Positions 24,085-31,239 of a stretch of DNA of 64,000 bases are shown in pieces. The stretch comes from Balneolaceae bacterium (lineage in GTDB: Bacteria > Bacteroidota > Rhodothermia > Balneolales > Balneolaceae), in contig JAFIES010000127.1 of the NCBI GenBank assembly GCA_020832415.1, positions 21,289 to 85,288 of the forward strand. Direction: 5' to 3'. Within the stretch, counting starts at the first letter, position 1; each line of letters begins with the position of its first letter. A program made the position numbers and the translations under genes. Below the pieces are notes generated by a model. It was given only the letters and a program-made list of their open reading frames with translations, was not told the origin of the DNA and did no database searches.

Positions 24085-24991
24085 TTCAATTAAAATCGGG
24101 ACGCGCGACAGCCAGCTCGCAACCTGGCAGGCAAAAACCGTTGCAGCAAAACTCCGGGGTCTTGGCCACGAAACTGACATTGTTTTCATAAAATCAGAAG
24201 GAGATCTCGATCTCACCACCCCCCTGCCCGAAATGGGAGGCAAAGGAGTTTTCACCAAAGCGCTTGATGATGCTCTTTTAGACGGCAGGATTGATATAGC
24301 CGTTCACTCATACAAAGATCTTCCCACAGAAAATCCGCTTCCTCTTGTAGTATCAGCTGTGCTGGAACGAGAAGATCCGCGTGATTCTCTCGTGGCTCCC
24401 GGCGGCACAGATTTTTTGAATGAAGAGACCATCTCAGCCGTGATTGCAACCAGCAGCAATCGGCGAAAAGCACAATGGCTGCACCGATATCCGAATCATC
24501 AGATTACCAACATTCGCGGAAATGTAAATACCCGTCTGCGAAAAGTTGATGAGAATAAGTGGAACGGAGCCATTTTTGCTGCTGCAGGGCTCAAAAGGAT
24601 CAACCTTGATCATCATATCGCGCAATATCTCGACTGGATGGTACCCGCTCCTGCACAAGGTGCAATGGCTGTTATGGTGCGAGAGCAGGATGCAGAGATG
24701 ATCTCCATCACAAAAAAACTAAACCACTCTGAAACAGAACTTTGTACTTCTATTGAACGAGAGTTATTGAATGAAATGGAGGCCGGTTGCAGCGCACCGG
24801 TTGGGGCATATGCTCATATTGATGGAAATGATGTTTCCCTCTATGCTGTTGCATTGAAGACAGATGGTTCTCTTCAATACGATATTGAGATCACAAAACC
24901 GATAAATGAAGCTCCAGGAATGGGCAGAGTTGCAGCCCGAAAACTTTTGGATCAGGGAGCCGACAAACTCGTAGAAGAGTTAAGAAAATAG
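24077..24991 (+). CDS. hemC: Hydroxymethylbilane synthase (porphobilinogen deaminase)
   Basis: Polymerises four porphobilinogens to hydroxymethylbilane. I choose the ATG at 24077 (MIDSIKIGTRDSQLATWQAK) over the one at 24059, because it gives the family-typical N-terminus and only an 8-base overlap with hemA. That gives 304 residues. The dipyrromethane cofactor Cys is in EAGCSAPVGAYA (Cys238 from this start). PAPAQGAMAV and HSYKDLPT are family landmarks. It sits between hemA and hemD. Confidence 0.96.
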   Translation: MIDSIKIGTRDSQLATWQAKTVAAKLRGLGHETDIVFIKSEGDLDLTTPLPEMGGKGVFTKALDDALLDGRIDIAVHSYKDLPTENPLPLVVSAVLEREDPRDSLVAPGGTDFLNEETISAVIATSSNRRKAQWLHRYPNHQITNIRGNVNTRLRKVDENKWNGAIFAAAGLKRINLDHHIAQYLDWMVPAPAQGAMAVMVREQDAEMISITKKLNHSETELCTSIERELLNEMEAGCSAPVGAYAHIDGNDVSLYAVALKTDGSLQYDIEITKPINEAPGMGRVAARKLLDQGADKLVEELRK

Positions 24992-25019
24992 CGCTGAACG
25001 AATCCCAAATTCAGTTAAT

Positions 25020-25757
25020 ATGGAAACACAATCAGCAAAAATTCTTGTAACCCGCGAACTTTCTGACGAACAGATAAAACAGGCAGAAGAGCTCGGGCTT
25101 CAGCTTACGATAGAACCAGCCATCGATATTGAGTTTCGGGATGACTGGTTCGCACTTGAAACAATTCTGAAGGCTATCGAAAAGCCTGTTTTTGCCTTTA
25201 CCAGTCAAAACGGAGCAGAAGCTTTTAACAGGTTTAAAGCGTCCGGCACAGCATTTCCCGATGATATGCGTGTCTATGCCGTGGGAAAAAAAACAGCCGA
25301 GTCTCTAATAAGTTTCGGATTGAACCCGATTGTTGCTGAACAGCAGGATGGTGTGGGACTGGCAAAAAAAATTACGGATGATTTTCTTTCTGAGCCTGAT
25401 CTGAAAAATGCAACCGTTTTGCACTTTTGCGGAGACAAGCGCAGAGATGAGTTCCGGCAATTTTTGGAACAATCAGAAATAAAAGTGCGGGATATGGTGG
25501 TGTATAAAACCATTCTTAAACCGATGAATCTGCCCGATTTCCAACCTGATGCCATTCTATTTTACAGCCCGAGTGCGGTGCAGGCATATAGAGAAAGTGG
25601 AGGTTTTGTTACAAAAAATCCATCCGAACTATTTGCTATTGGCAGCACCACTGCCGAAGAGTTAAGTATTGAATCCGGAAAACATGTGCACATTTCTCCC
25701 GAACCCGATACAGAAACTTTTCTGAAATTTGTGAAAGGTATTTTGGATGAAGCATGA
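25020..25757 (+). CDS. hemD: Uroporphyrinogen-III synthase
   Basis: A 245-residue HemD, which closes and inverts ring D of the tetrapyrrole. The sequence is typically divergent, but shows the family pattern: TSQNGAEAFNRF (about 62-73), AVGKKTAESL (83-92), LHFCGDKRRDEF (about 139-150), FYSPSAVQAYRESG (about 181-194) and AIGSTTAEEL (about 204-213). The position after hemC supports the call. Its stop overlaps the DUF559 start by 4 bases. Confidence 0.92.
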   Translation: METQSAKILVTRELSDEQIKQAEELGLQLTIEPAIDIEFRDDWFALETILKAIEKPVFAFTSQNGAEAFNRFKASGTAFPDDMRVYAVGKKTAESLISFGLNPIVAEQQDGVGLAKKITDDFLSEPDLKNATVLHFCGDKRRDEFRQFLEQSEIKVRDMVVYKTILKPMNLPDFQPDAILFYSPSAVQAYRESGGFVTKNPSELFAIGSTTAEELSIESGKHVHISPEPDTETFLKFVKGILDEA

Positions 25758-26275
25758 ACAAAATAACAAACCATCTAAATACTAAAAGGCTCTTTGAGAA
25801 GTGTCCCCGTTCGAAGGGGGAAAGTGAGCGGAGCGAACCGGGGGATGACAGAAATTTTTATTACAACAAATACCTCAAAGAATTAGCCCGACAACTTCGA
25901 AAAGTATCAACAAAATCTGAAATTCGACTTTGGACTGAACTCCTTAGGAGTAAAAAAACAGGTTATACATTTCTCAGACAGCGCCCTGTACTCAACTACA
26001 TTGCTGATTTTATGTGTAAAGAACTCCAGTTAATCATTGAACTGGATGGATATTCCCACAATTTTGAACAGCAATGGAAAAAAGATTTGAAGCGGCAAAA
26101 AGAACTTGAATATAATGGCTTTAAGATCCTTAGATTTTCTGATGATGAAGTGATGAATGATTTACGAAATGTTGAAAGTGAAATCATGTTCTGGATAAAG
26201 AAGCTGGAGACTAAATACACCGACAACTCCGGATCTCCTTCAAAGGGGAATGATCAAAGATCCGAAAGAGCTTAA
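25754..26275 (+). CDS. DUF559/Vsr-like endonuclease-fold protein inside a repeat-flanked unit
   Basis: A 173-residue protein with a DUF559 domain (about 40-150) of the PD-(D/E)XK nuclease superfamily. Candidate active-site residues are Glu56, Asp85 (NYIADF), Glu96 and Asp98 (IIELDGYSH) and His102. Residues about 16-32 are encoded by a palindromic repeat at 25801-25850, and residues about 160-168 by a partial copy; the core domain otherwise starts without a Met. An inverted repeat copy follows the gene at 26336-26382. The start overlaps hemD. The gene is an insertion in an otherwise pure heme run and may be part of a small mobile unit. The function is not known. Confidence 0.85.
   Translation: MNKITNHLNTKRLFEKCPRSKGESERSEPGDDRNFYYNKYLKELARQLRKVSTKSEIRLWTELLRSKKTGYTFLRQRPVLNYIADFMCKELQLIIELDGYSHNFEQQWKKDLKRQKELEYNGFKILRFSDDEVMNDLRNVESEIMFWIKKLETKYTDNSGSPSKGNDQRSERA
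25801..25850. repeat. Palindromic repeat, left copy around the DUF559 gene
   Basis: The sequence contains the palindromic core TTCGAAGGGGG, then a GAGCGGAGC segment and GGGGGATGA. It aligns with the reverse complement of 26336-26382 over about 45 bases with scattered differences. It is read through as residues 16-32 of the DUF559 protein. Confidence 0.8.
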
Positions 26276-26335
26276 CGAGTGACTGAACAAGGCTTTGTTT
26301 TGTATATTGATATTTACAGGATTCAAAGTCCTTAA

Positions 26336-26382
26336 CATCATCCCCCTGAGCCTTCGGCTTTTTCCCCCTTCAAAGGGGGACT
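26336..26382. repeat. Palindromic repeat, right copy (inverted) before hemE
   Basis: CATCATCCCCCTGAGCCTTC followed by a GGC tip hairpin (GCCTTCGGC) and CCCCCTTCAAAGGGGGA. Its reverse complement matches the left copy at 25801-25850, so the two copies bracket the DUF559 gene like terminal inverted repeats. A partial third copy (CTCCTTCAAAGGGGAA) lies at about 26235-26250 at the end of the coding region. Confidence 0.8.
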
Positions 26383-26419
26383 ATTTATTGTAAAATCTCT
26401 ATAAACCTACTAAATCAAC

Positions 26420-27463
26420 ATGGCCCATAATTTTCCTGAACTGAAAAATGATCTCTTCTTGCGTGCATTAAATGGTGATTCTGTGGAACGTCCGCCCGTT
26501 TGGATGATGCGACAGGCCGGACGCTACCTCCCGCAATATATGGTTCTTCGCAAGAAGTACACTTTTTTTGAGCGTGTGGAAACACCCGAACTGGCCTGTG
26601 AAATTACCATCCAGCCGATTGATGAACTGGAACCGGATGCTGCCATCATTTTTTCAGATATTCTCACAGTTCCGCAGGCACTTGGAATAGATGTTCAGAT
26701 GATTCCCGGCAAGGGCCCGGTTATGGGTAATCCCATTAAAACTGAAGAAGACGCCTTTGCTATTCTTGCTGAAGATGTGGCTGAAAAGCTGAAACATGTG
26801 ATGGATGCCATCACACTTACCCGGAAAGAGCTGAACGGCCGTGTTCCCCTCATCGGTTTTGCAGGTGCACCCTGGACACTCTTCTGCTATATGGTTCAGG
26901 GAGAAGGTTCCAAGAATTTTGATAAGGCAAAATCATTTCTTTATCAGCACCCCGATGCCTCTCGCCATGTTATGCGTGAACTTACGAGGGCTACCATTGA
27001 TTACTTGAATGCACAGGTGGATGCCGGTGCCCAGGCGGTTCAAATATTTGATTCATGGTCAGGATTACTGAGCCCCGACGACTTTAATGAATGGGCGTTG
27101 CCAAATCTGATGGAGATCACAGCGGCTGTAAAAGGTGTACCAAAAATTCTCTTTGCAAAAGGATCCTGGTATGCGCTTGAGCGACTGGCCTATAAAAGCG
27201 GTGCATCAGCACTCGGATTAGACTGGACCATATCGCCGGAGTACGCACGAGAAAAAACAGGAAATCAAATCACGCTGCAGGGTAATTTCGATCCCACACA
27301 TCTGCTGGCTCCGATTCCTGAAATTGTTAAGAAAACCAAACTGATGATCGACAGATTTGGCACTCAGAGATACATTGCCAATCTCGGCCACGGCATCCTG
27401 CCACATGTACCCGTTGATCACGCCCGCGCTTTTGTGGATACGGTGAAGGAATACAGGGCGTGA
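26420..27463 (+). CDS. hemE: Uroporphyrinogen decarboxylase
   Basis: A 347-residue enzyme that decarboxylates uroporphyrinogen III to coproporphyrinogen III. The signature RPPVWMMRQAGRYLPQY is at about 24-40; GFAGAPWTLFCYMVQGEG (about 149-166) and GNFDPTHLLAP (about 294-304) are also typical, and HGILPHVPVDH (about 328-338) near the C-terminus. The reading frame restarts after the DUF559 unit and has its own 140-base upstream region, so hemE may now use a separate promoter. Confidence 0.97.
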   Translation: MAHNFPELKNDLFLRALNGDSVERPPVWMMRQAGRYLPQYMVLRKKYTFFERVETPELACEITIQPIDELEPDAAIIFSDILTVPQALGIDVQMIPGKGPVMGNPIKTEEDAFAILAEDVAEKLKHVMDAITLTRKELNGRVPLIGFAGAPWTLFCYMVQGEGSKNFDKAKSFLYQHPDASRHVMRELTRATIDYLNAQVDAGAQAVQIFDSWSGLLSPDDFNEWALPNLMEITAAVKGVPKILFAKGSWYALERLAYKSGASALGLDWTISPEYAREKTGNQITLQGNFDPTHLLAPIPEIVKKTKLMIDRFGTQRYIANLGHGILPHVPVDHARAFVDTVKEYRA

Positions 27464-27487
27464 AACGGCAAACGTGAGACGTGAAAC
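27463..27487 (+). repeat. 25-base interspersed repeat (copy 1)
   Basis: This unit begins AAACGGCAAACGTGAGAC and ends GTGAAAC. It agrees in 23 of 25 positions with the reverse complement of 33289-33313, almost 6 kb away. It begins on the last base of the hemE stop. Confidence 0.75.
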
Positions 27488-27541
27488 CGATTGTAGTAAA
27501 CTATACTGTTAAGGCCATGCTTTTGCTTAATAATATAACCT

Positions 27542-28459
27542 ATGTCTGAAATCAAACATCAATTCACTCAGTACATTCGCACTCTTCAAAATGAGATCTG
27601 CTCAGCACTTGAAAAGATCGACGGAATAGCAAAATTCCGGGAAGATGCGTGGCAGCGTGATGGCGGAGGCGGAGGGTTTACCAGGGTCATCGAAAAGGGG
27701 AATCTGTTCGAAAAAGGTGGCGTGAATATATCCACTGTACATGGTGAATTGCCCGATCCGATAAAGAAACATTTTAACGTCGATCAGGGCTGGTTTTGGG
27801 CCGGGGGATTATCCCTTGTCATACATCCTGAAAGCCCTATGGTGCCTACTGTACATGCCAACTTTCGCTATTTCGAGCTTTACGAAGATGAGCAGATGGA
27901 TTCCCGCGTTGATGCCTGGTTTGGTGGCGGTGCAGATCTAACACCTTACTATCTGTGGGATGAGGACGCCATACTTTTTCACTCGGCACTTAAAACCGCC
28001 TGTGATAAACACGGCGATGATTTATATCCACAGTTTAAAAAACAGTGTGATGACTATTTTTTCAACAGCCACCGTGGTGAAGCTCGCGGAATCGGGGGGC
28101 TCTTTTTCGATTATCTCCGGCCGGATGAAGAGCGATCACTTGAACAGTGGCACGCTTTCACAAAAGATGCCGGAAATGCATTCTTTGAAGCGTATCTGCC
28201 CATTGTAAAACGGCGAATGGATGAACCGTACAATGAAAAGCAGAAATACTGGCAGGAAATCCGCCGCGGGCGATATGTTGAATTTAACCTAATCCATGAT
28301 CGCGGCACTCTTTTTGGACTAAAAACGAATGGCCGAATTGAGTCCATTCTCATGAGCCTTCCTCCAACCGTTCGGTGGGATTATGATTTTCATCCGGAAC
28401 CGGGTTCAAGGGAAGAAAAGCTGCTTGGTCTATTGAAAAGTCCGAGAGAGTGGGTTTGA
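27542..28459 (+). CDS. hemF: Oxygen-dependent coproporphyrinogen III oxidase
   Basis: A 305-residue aerobic HemF, which oxidatively decarboxylates coproporphyrinogen III using O2. Landmarks: WQRDGGGGGFTRVIEKGNLF, SLVIHPESPMVPTVHANFRY, WFGGGADLTPYYL and the C-terminal FNLIHDRGTLFGLKTNGRIE. The use of the O2-dependent enzyme implies aerobic or facultative growth. It closes the heme run. hemB, hemL and a protoporphyrinogen oxidase are not in the window. Confidence 0.97.
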   Translation: MSEIKHQFTQYIRTLQNEICSALEKIDGIAKFREDAWQRDGGGGGFTRVIEKGNLFEKGGVNISTVHGELPDPIKKHFNVDQGWFWAGGLSLVIHPESPMVPTVHANFRYFELYEDEQMDSRVDAWFGGGADLTPYYLWDEDAILFHSALKTACDKHGDDLYPQFKKQCDDYFFNSHRGEARGIGGLFFDYLRPDEERSLEQWHAFTKDAGNAFFEAYLPIVKRRMDEPYNEKQKYWQEIRRGRYVEFNLIHDRGTLFGLKTNGRIESILMSLPPTVRWDYDFHPEPGSREEKLLGLLKSPREWV

Positions 28460-28523
28460 TCAACCGAAGTTCCAGAAAAAATTTGTATATGTATAAGCGG
28501 ATTGAATTAATCCAAGGCTGGTT

Positions 28524-28591
28524 CAAGCGTCCGCTTGGACCCATTTCCACTTTTACAATTTAAGGCCTTTAAAGGCACAAGCGGACGCTTG
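28524..28591. repeat. Inverted pair of CAAGCGTCCGCTTG palindromes
   Basis: CAAGCGTCCGCTTG at 28524-28537 and its reverse complement CAAGCGGACGCTTG at 28578-28591 lie between the convergent hemF and SPFH genes. Each is itself nearly palindromic. The pair could form a cruciform or serve as a bidirectional terminator. It is one of several repeat families here. Confidence 0.65.
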
Positions 28592-28603
28592 CGCCAGTGC
28601 CAG

Positions 28604-29533
28604 CTACTTTTCCTTAAGTTCATCAATCGAAAGCCCCTGCATTACAGCATTGAAGTTCGAAAGGTCTTTCGGCAGAATAATTCGGTTTTCTTCTTTGCCT
28701 AAGCCGCTCAGTACAGTGAGATATTTCTCTTTCAGCTGAAGCTGCATCGCTTCCGTTCCGTTTGGCTGCGACAGGGCATCTGCAATCTGCTCGATCGAAA
28801 TTGCTGTAGCTTCAGCAATAGCTTCAATTTCGTTCGCCCAGCCTTCCGCCTCATTGATTCTTCGCTGCATCTCTGCTTCAGAAATATTTACAATTTCGGC
28901 ACGGCGACCCTGCGCATCATTCACGTTGGAATCTCTAACACCTTCCGATCGTGCAATAACCGCTCGTCGTTCCCGCTCGGCTGTCATCTGCCGCTCCATA
29001 GCATTTTGGACCGTTCTCGGAGTGTTGATATTTTTGATTTCGTATCGGTGAACTTTTATTCCCCAAAGACGCTCTACTTCACTGAGCACTGAAACCACTT
29101 CCTGGCTCATTTTTGCTCGCTCTTCAAACGTTTCATCCAGATCCATCTGTCCAATAACTGACCGCGTGGTTGTTTGAGCCAGCTGCACCGAAGCATACCG
29201 GTAATCGGTTACGCCATAGCTTGCATTCACAGGGTCCATCACACTCAGGTAGAGAACACCATCCACCTCTACCTTTACATTATCTTTTGTAAAACACTCC
29301 TGAGGTTCCACTTCGATGGTCTCTTCCCGCAGATCCTGCTTGTAAACTACCTTATCCACAAAAGGAATAAGTGCGTGGAAACCCGGTCCAAGTGTTTTAT
29401 GATAGTTTCCCAGTCGCTCTACAATGTGTGCGTACTGATTGGGCACCAATCGAATAGCTTGCAAAAATTTAAACACCATATAGATCGCAAACAGTGCAAG
29501 TAAAATCTGGCTGACTGTATTTAAAAATTCCAT
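28604..29533 (-). CDS. SPFH/stomatin-like membrane protein (second copy)
   Basis: A 309-residue slipin/QmcA-like protein. One N-terminal membrane segment (about 5-25), then the SPFH domain (NQYAHIVERLGNYHKTLGPG, LRVE-type strands, YASVQLAQTTTRSVIGQMDL), a long heptad-rich coiled coil (about 160-250) and a short C-terminal tail. Such proteins form large membrane-associated cages that work with NfeD partners. Start and stop overlap as TAATG with the upstream SPFH gene, so the three-gene set (NfeD, SPFH, SPFH) is an operon. Confidence 0.93.
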   Translation of the reverse strand: MEFLNTVSQILLALFAIYMVFKFLQAIRLVPNQYAHIVERLGNYHKTLGPGFHALIPFVDKVVYKQDLREETIEVEPQECFTKDNVKVEVDGVLYLSVMDPVNASYGVTDYRYASVQLAQTTTRSVIGQMDLDETFEERAKMSQEVVSVLSEVERLWGIKVHRYEIKNINTPRTVQNAMERQMTAERERRAVIARSEGVRDSNVNDAQGRRAEIVNISEAEMQRRINEAEGWANEIEAIAEATAISIEQIADALSQPNGTEAMQLQLKEKYLTVLSGLGKEENRIILPKDLSNFNAVMQGLSIDELKEK

Positions 29534-30483
29534 TAGTTCGCCCCCTTAGATGTTGAAGTTTTTACGGTTTGTCTGCCTGTGGTGTGATCACTTACGGTTG
29601 CAACACCCTCAAAAAAGGTTTTGAGATTGGCAGTTTCAACAGGTAATACCGAAACATTGGTATTTTGGATAATTTTGCCAAACTGGTTGATGTACTGCTC
29701 TACAAGTTTTGTCTGAACAGCGAGAGATCCGCCCGGCTTTTCAATTGCCTGTGCAACTCTGCGAATTCCATTTGCAGTTGCTGTGGCCACCAATTCAATC
29801 TCTTTTGCGCGGCCTTTCGCTTCATTGATTCTGCGCTGCCGTTGTGCTTCTGATACCAGAACCTGGCTCTGCTGCTCACCTTTTGATTCATTGATACGCG
29901 CTTCCCGCTGACCTTCCGAACTGGTGATGTCGGCACGTTTCTGGCGCTCAGCCTCCATCTGCTTCTCCATGGTATCCACAATTTCGTTTGAGGGACGAAT
30001 ATTGCGAATCTCATACCTCAGCACTTTCACCCCCCATGGGTCGGCAGCTTTGTCGATCTCCTGCACAATATTTTCATTCATCTTTTCGCGCTCAGAAAAT
30101 GTGTCATCAAGCGAAATCTTACCAATTTCACTCCGCATTGTGGTTTGGGCAAGATTAATCGCAGCGGCTTTGTAGTTCGAAATACCGTAACTCGCCTTAT
30201 GCGAATCCATCACCTTCAGGTAGGCAATTCCATCCACTGTTACTTCAATATTATCTTTTGTAATACAGGTTTGGCTGGGAACATCAATTACCTGTTCCCG
30301 CATCTCCTGGTGATAGGCTGCCCGGTCAACAAATGGAATGAGAAAATGAAATCCCGGTTTCAGTGTTTTTTTGTACTTACCCAAGCGTTCCTGTATAACT
30401 TCTTCCCTCATTTCTACAATGATGAAAAGCCGGGTTAGGATGAAGTAGAGAAATACGATAAAAAGTAGTAGTCCTGTCCACAT
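29533..30483 (-). CDS. SPFH/stomatin-like membrane protein (first copy)
   Basis: A 316-residue paralogue of the next gene, with the same layout: membrane segment (about 3-22), SPFH core (MREEVIQERLGKYKKTLKPG, then AAINLAQTTMRSEIGKISLD), a coiled coil rich in Glu/Arg (about 165-245) and a polar tail. Two SPFH paralogues may form a mixed ring, as HflK/HflC do. It follows the NfeD gene by 2 bases. Confidence 0.93.
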   Translation of the reverse strand: MWTGLLLFIVFLYFILTRLFIIVEMREEVIQERLGKYKKTLKPGFHFLIPFVDRAAYHQEMREQVIDVPSQTCITKDNIEVTVDGIAYLKVMDSHKASYGISNYKAAAINLAQTTMRSEIGKISLDDTFSEREKMNENIVQEIDKAADPWGVKVLRYEIRNIRPSNEIVDTMEKQMEAERQKRADITSSEGQREARINESKGEQQSQVLVSEAQRQRRINEAKGRAKEIELVATATANGIRRVAQAIEKPGGSLAVQTKLVEQYINQFGKIIQNTNVSVLPVETANLKTFFEGVATVSDHTTGRQTVKTSTSKGAN

Positions 30484-30485
30484 GG

Positions 30486-30986
30486 TCAGTTTTTATCCTT
30501 TTGTTTAGTTGATTGATCCATGGGTTCGTAGGCATCAATTGCCTCTACCACCCATGTAGTGTTTTCCCGATATCGGATGGCTACCTGACGGCCTGCAATA
30601 ACGCGGCCTTTCATAGAGCGGGCATTCCAGGTAGCACCATCAAACCGAATGCGTCCGCTGTTATCATCTTCGTTCAGATCGCTCACAACCGTGGCAACCT
30701 GATCCATTGCTTCATAATCTTCATCTGCAATTTTGGTAAAGGTATCAGATTTGAAATATTTTTTGATGAATGGCCGTATGGCGATGGTTAGCCCAATGGA
30801 TGTAAGCAGCCATGCTGTGATAGCCCATACAGGATCACCCAGCAGGCCGAGGAAACGCAAAATACCGATACTTACACCGCTAATGCCCAGGAAGAAAGCA
30901 ACTCCACCGGGCAAAGCAAATTCAAGCAGCATGAGTATCAGGCCACCTGCTAAAAATATCCACGTTAGTGTTTCTCCATCCATCAC
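30486..30986 (-). CDS. NfeD-family membrane protein
   Basis: A 166-residue short-form NfeD: three or four N-terminal membrane segments (about 8-80) and a C-terminal OB fold (about 100-160, with ATVVSDLNEDDNSGRIRF and GRVIAGRQVAIRYRENTTW). There is no ClpP-like protease domain. NfeD proteins act with SPFH partners in membrane organisation and protein quality control. It is the first gene of the operon with two SPFH proteins. Confidence 0.92.
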   Translation of the reverse strand: MMDGETLTWIFLAGGLILMLLEFALPGGVAFFLGISGVSIGILRFLGLLGDPVWAITAWLLTSIGLTIAIRPFIKKYFKSDTFTKIADEDYEAMDQVATVVSDLNEDDNSGRIRFDGATWNARSMKGRVIAGRQVAIRYRENTTWVVEAIDAYEPMDQSTKQKDKN

Positions 30987-31093
30987 ATTGCAATCTGCTG
31001 TTTATTGTTGGGATAGATAGCAAATTACAGAGTAAAAATCTCTCTTAATTTTTGATTTTATCTGATTTTTTTGGATTACTCATAGCATACATC

Positions 31094-31217
31094 GTCATTT
31101 CGAGCAGAGCGGAACGAATGTGGAGCGGCGTCGAGAAGTCTTGATGAGTAGGCTTAAGCTAAGAGTTCTCGACAAGCTCGAACTGACGGGGTGGGAAAGG
31201 CTCGAACTGACGGGGTT
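31094..31217. repeat. Composite palindromic interspersed repeat upstream of the helicase terminus
   Basis: GTCATTTCGAGCAGAGCGGA and a GTCGAGAAGTC block (31094-31141) are followed by the inverted AGTTCTCGACAAGCTCGAAC (31164-31183) and CTGACGG. GCTCGAACTGACGGGG is then duplicated (31176-31191 and 31200-31215). The region lies between the NfeD gene start and the helicase gene end and has no coding potential. Confidence 0.65.
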
Positions 31218-31239
31218 GAGTAGAATCCGAATTCCTGCT

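Noticed and set aside
25754-26275. DUF559 gene as a Vsr mismatch endonuclease partner of mutS
   Set aside because: mutS is over 10 kb away, no DNA methyltransferase is nearby, and repeats flank the gene; only the fold is shared.
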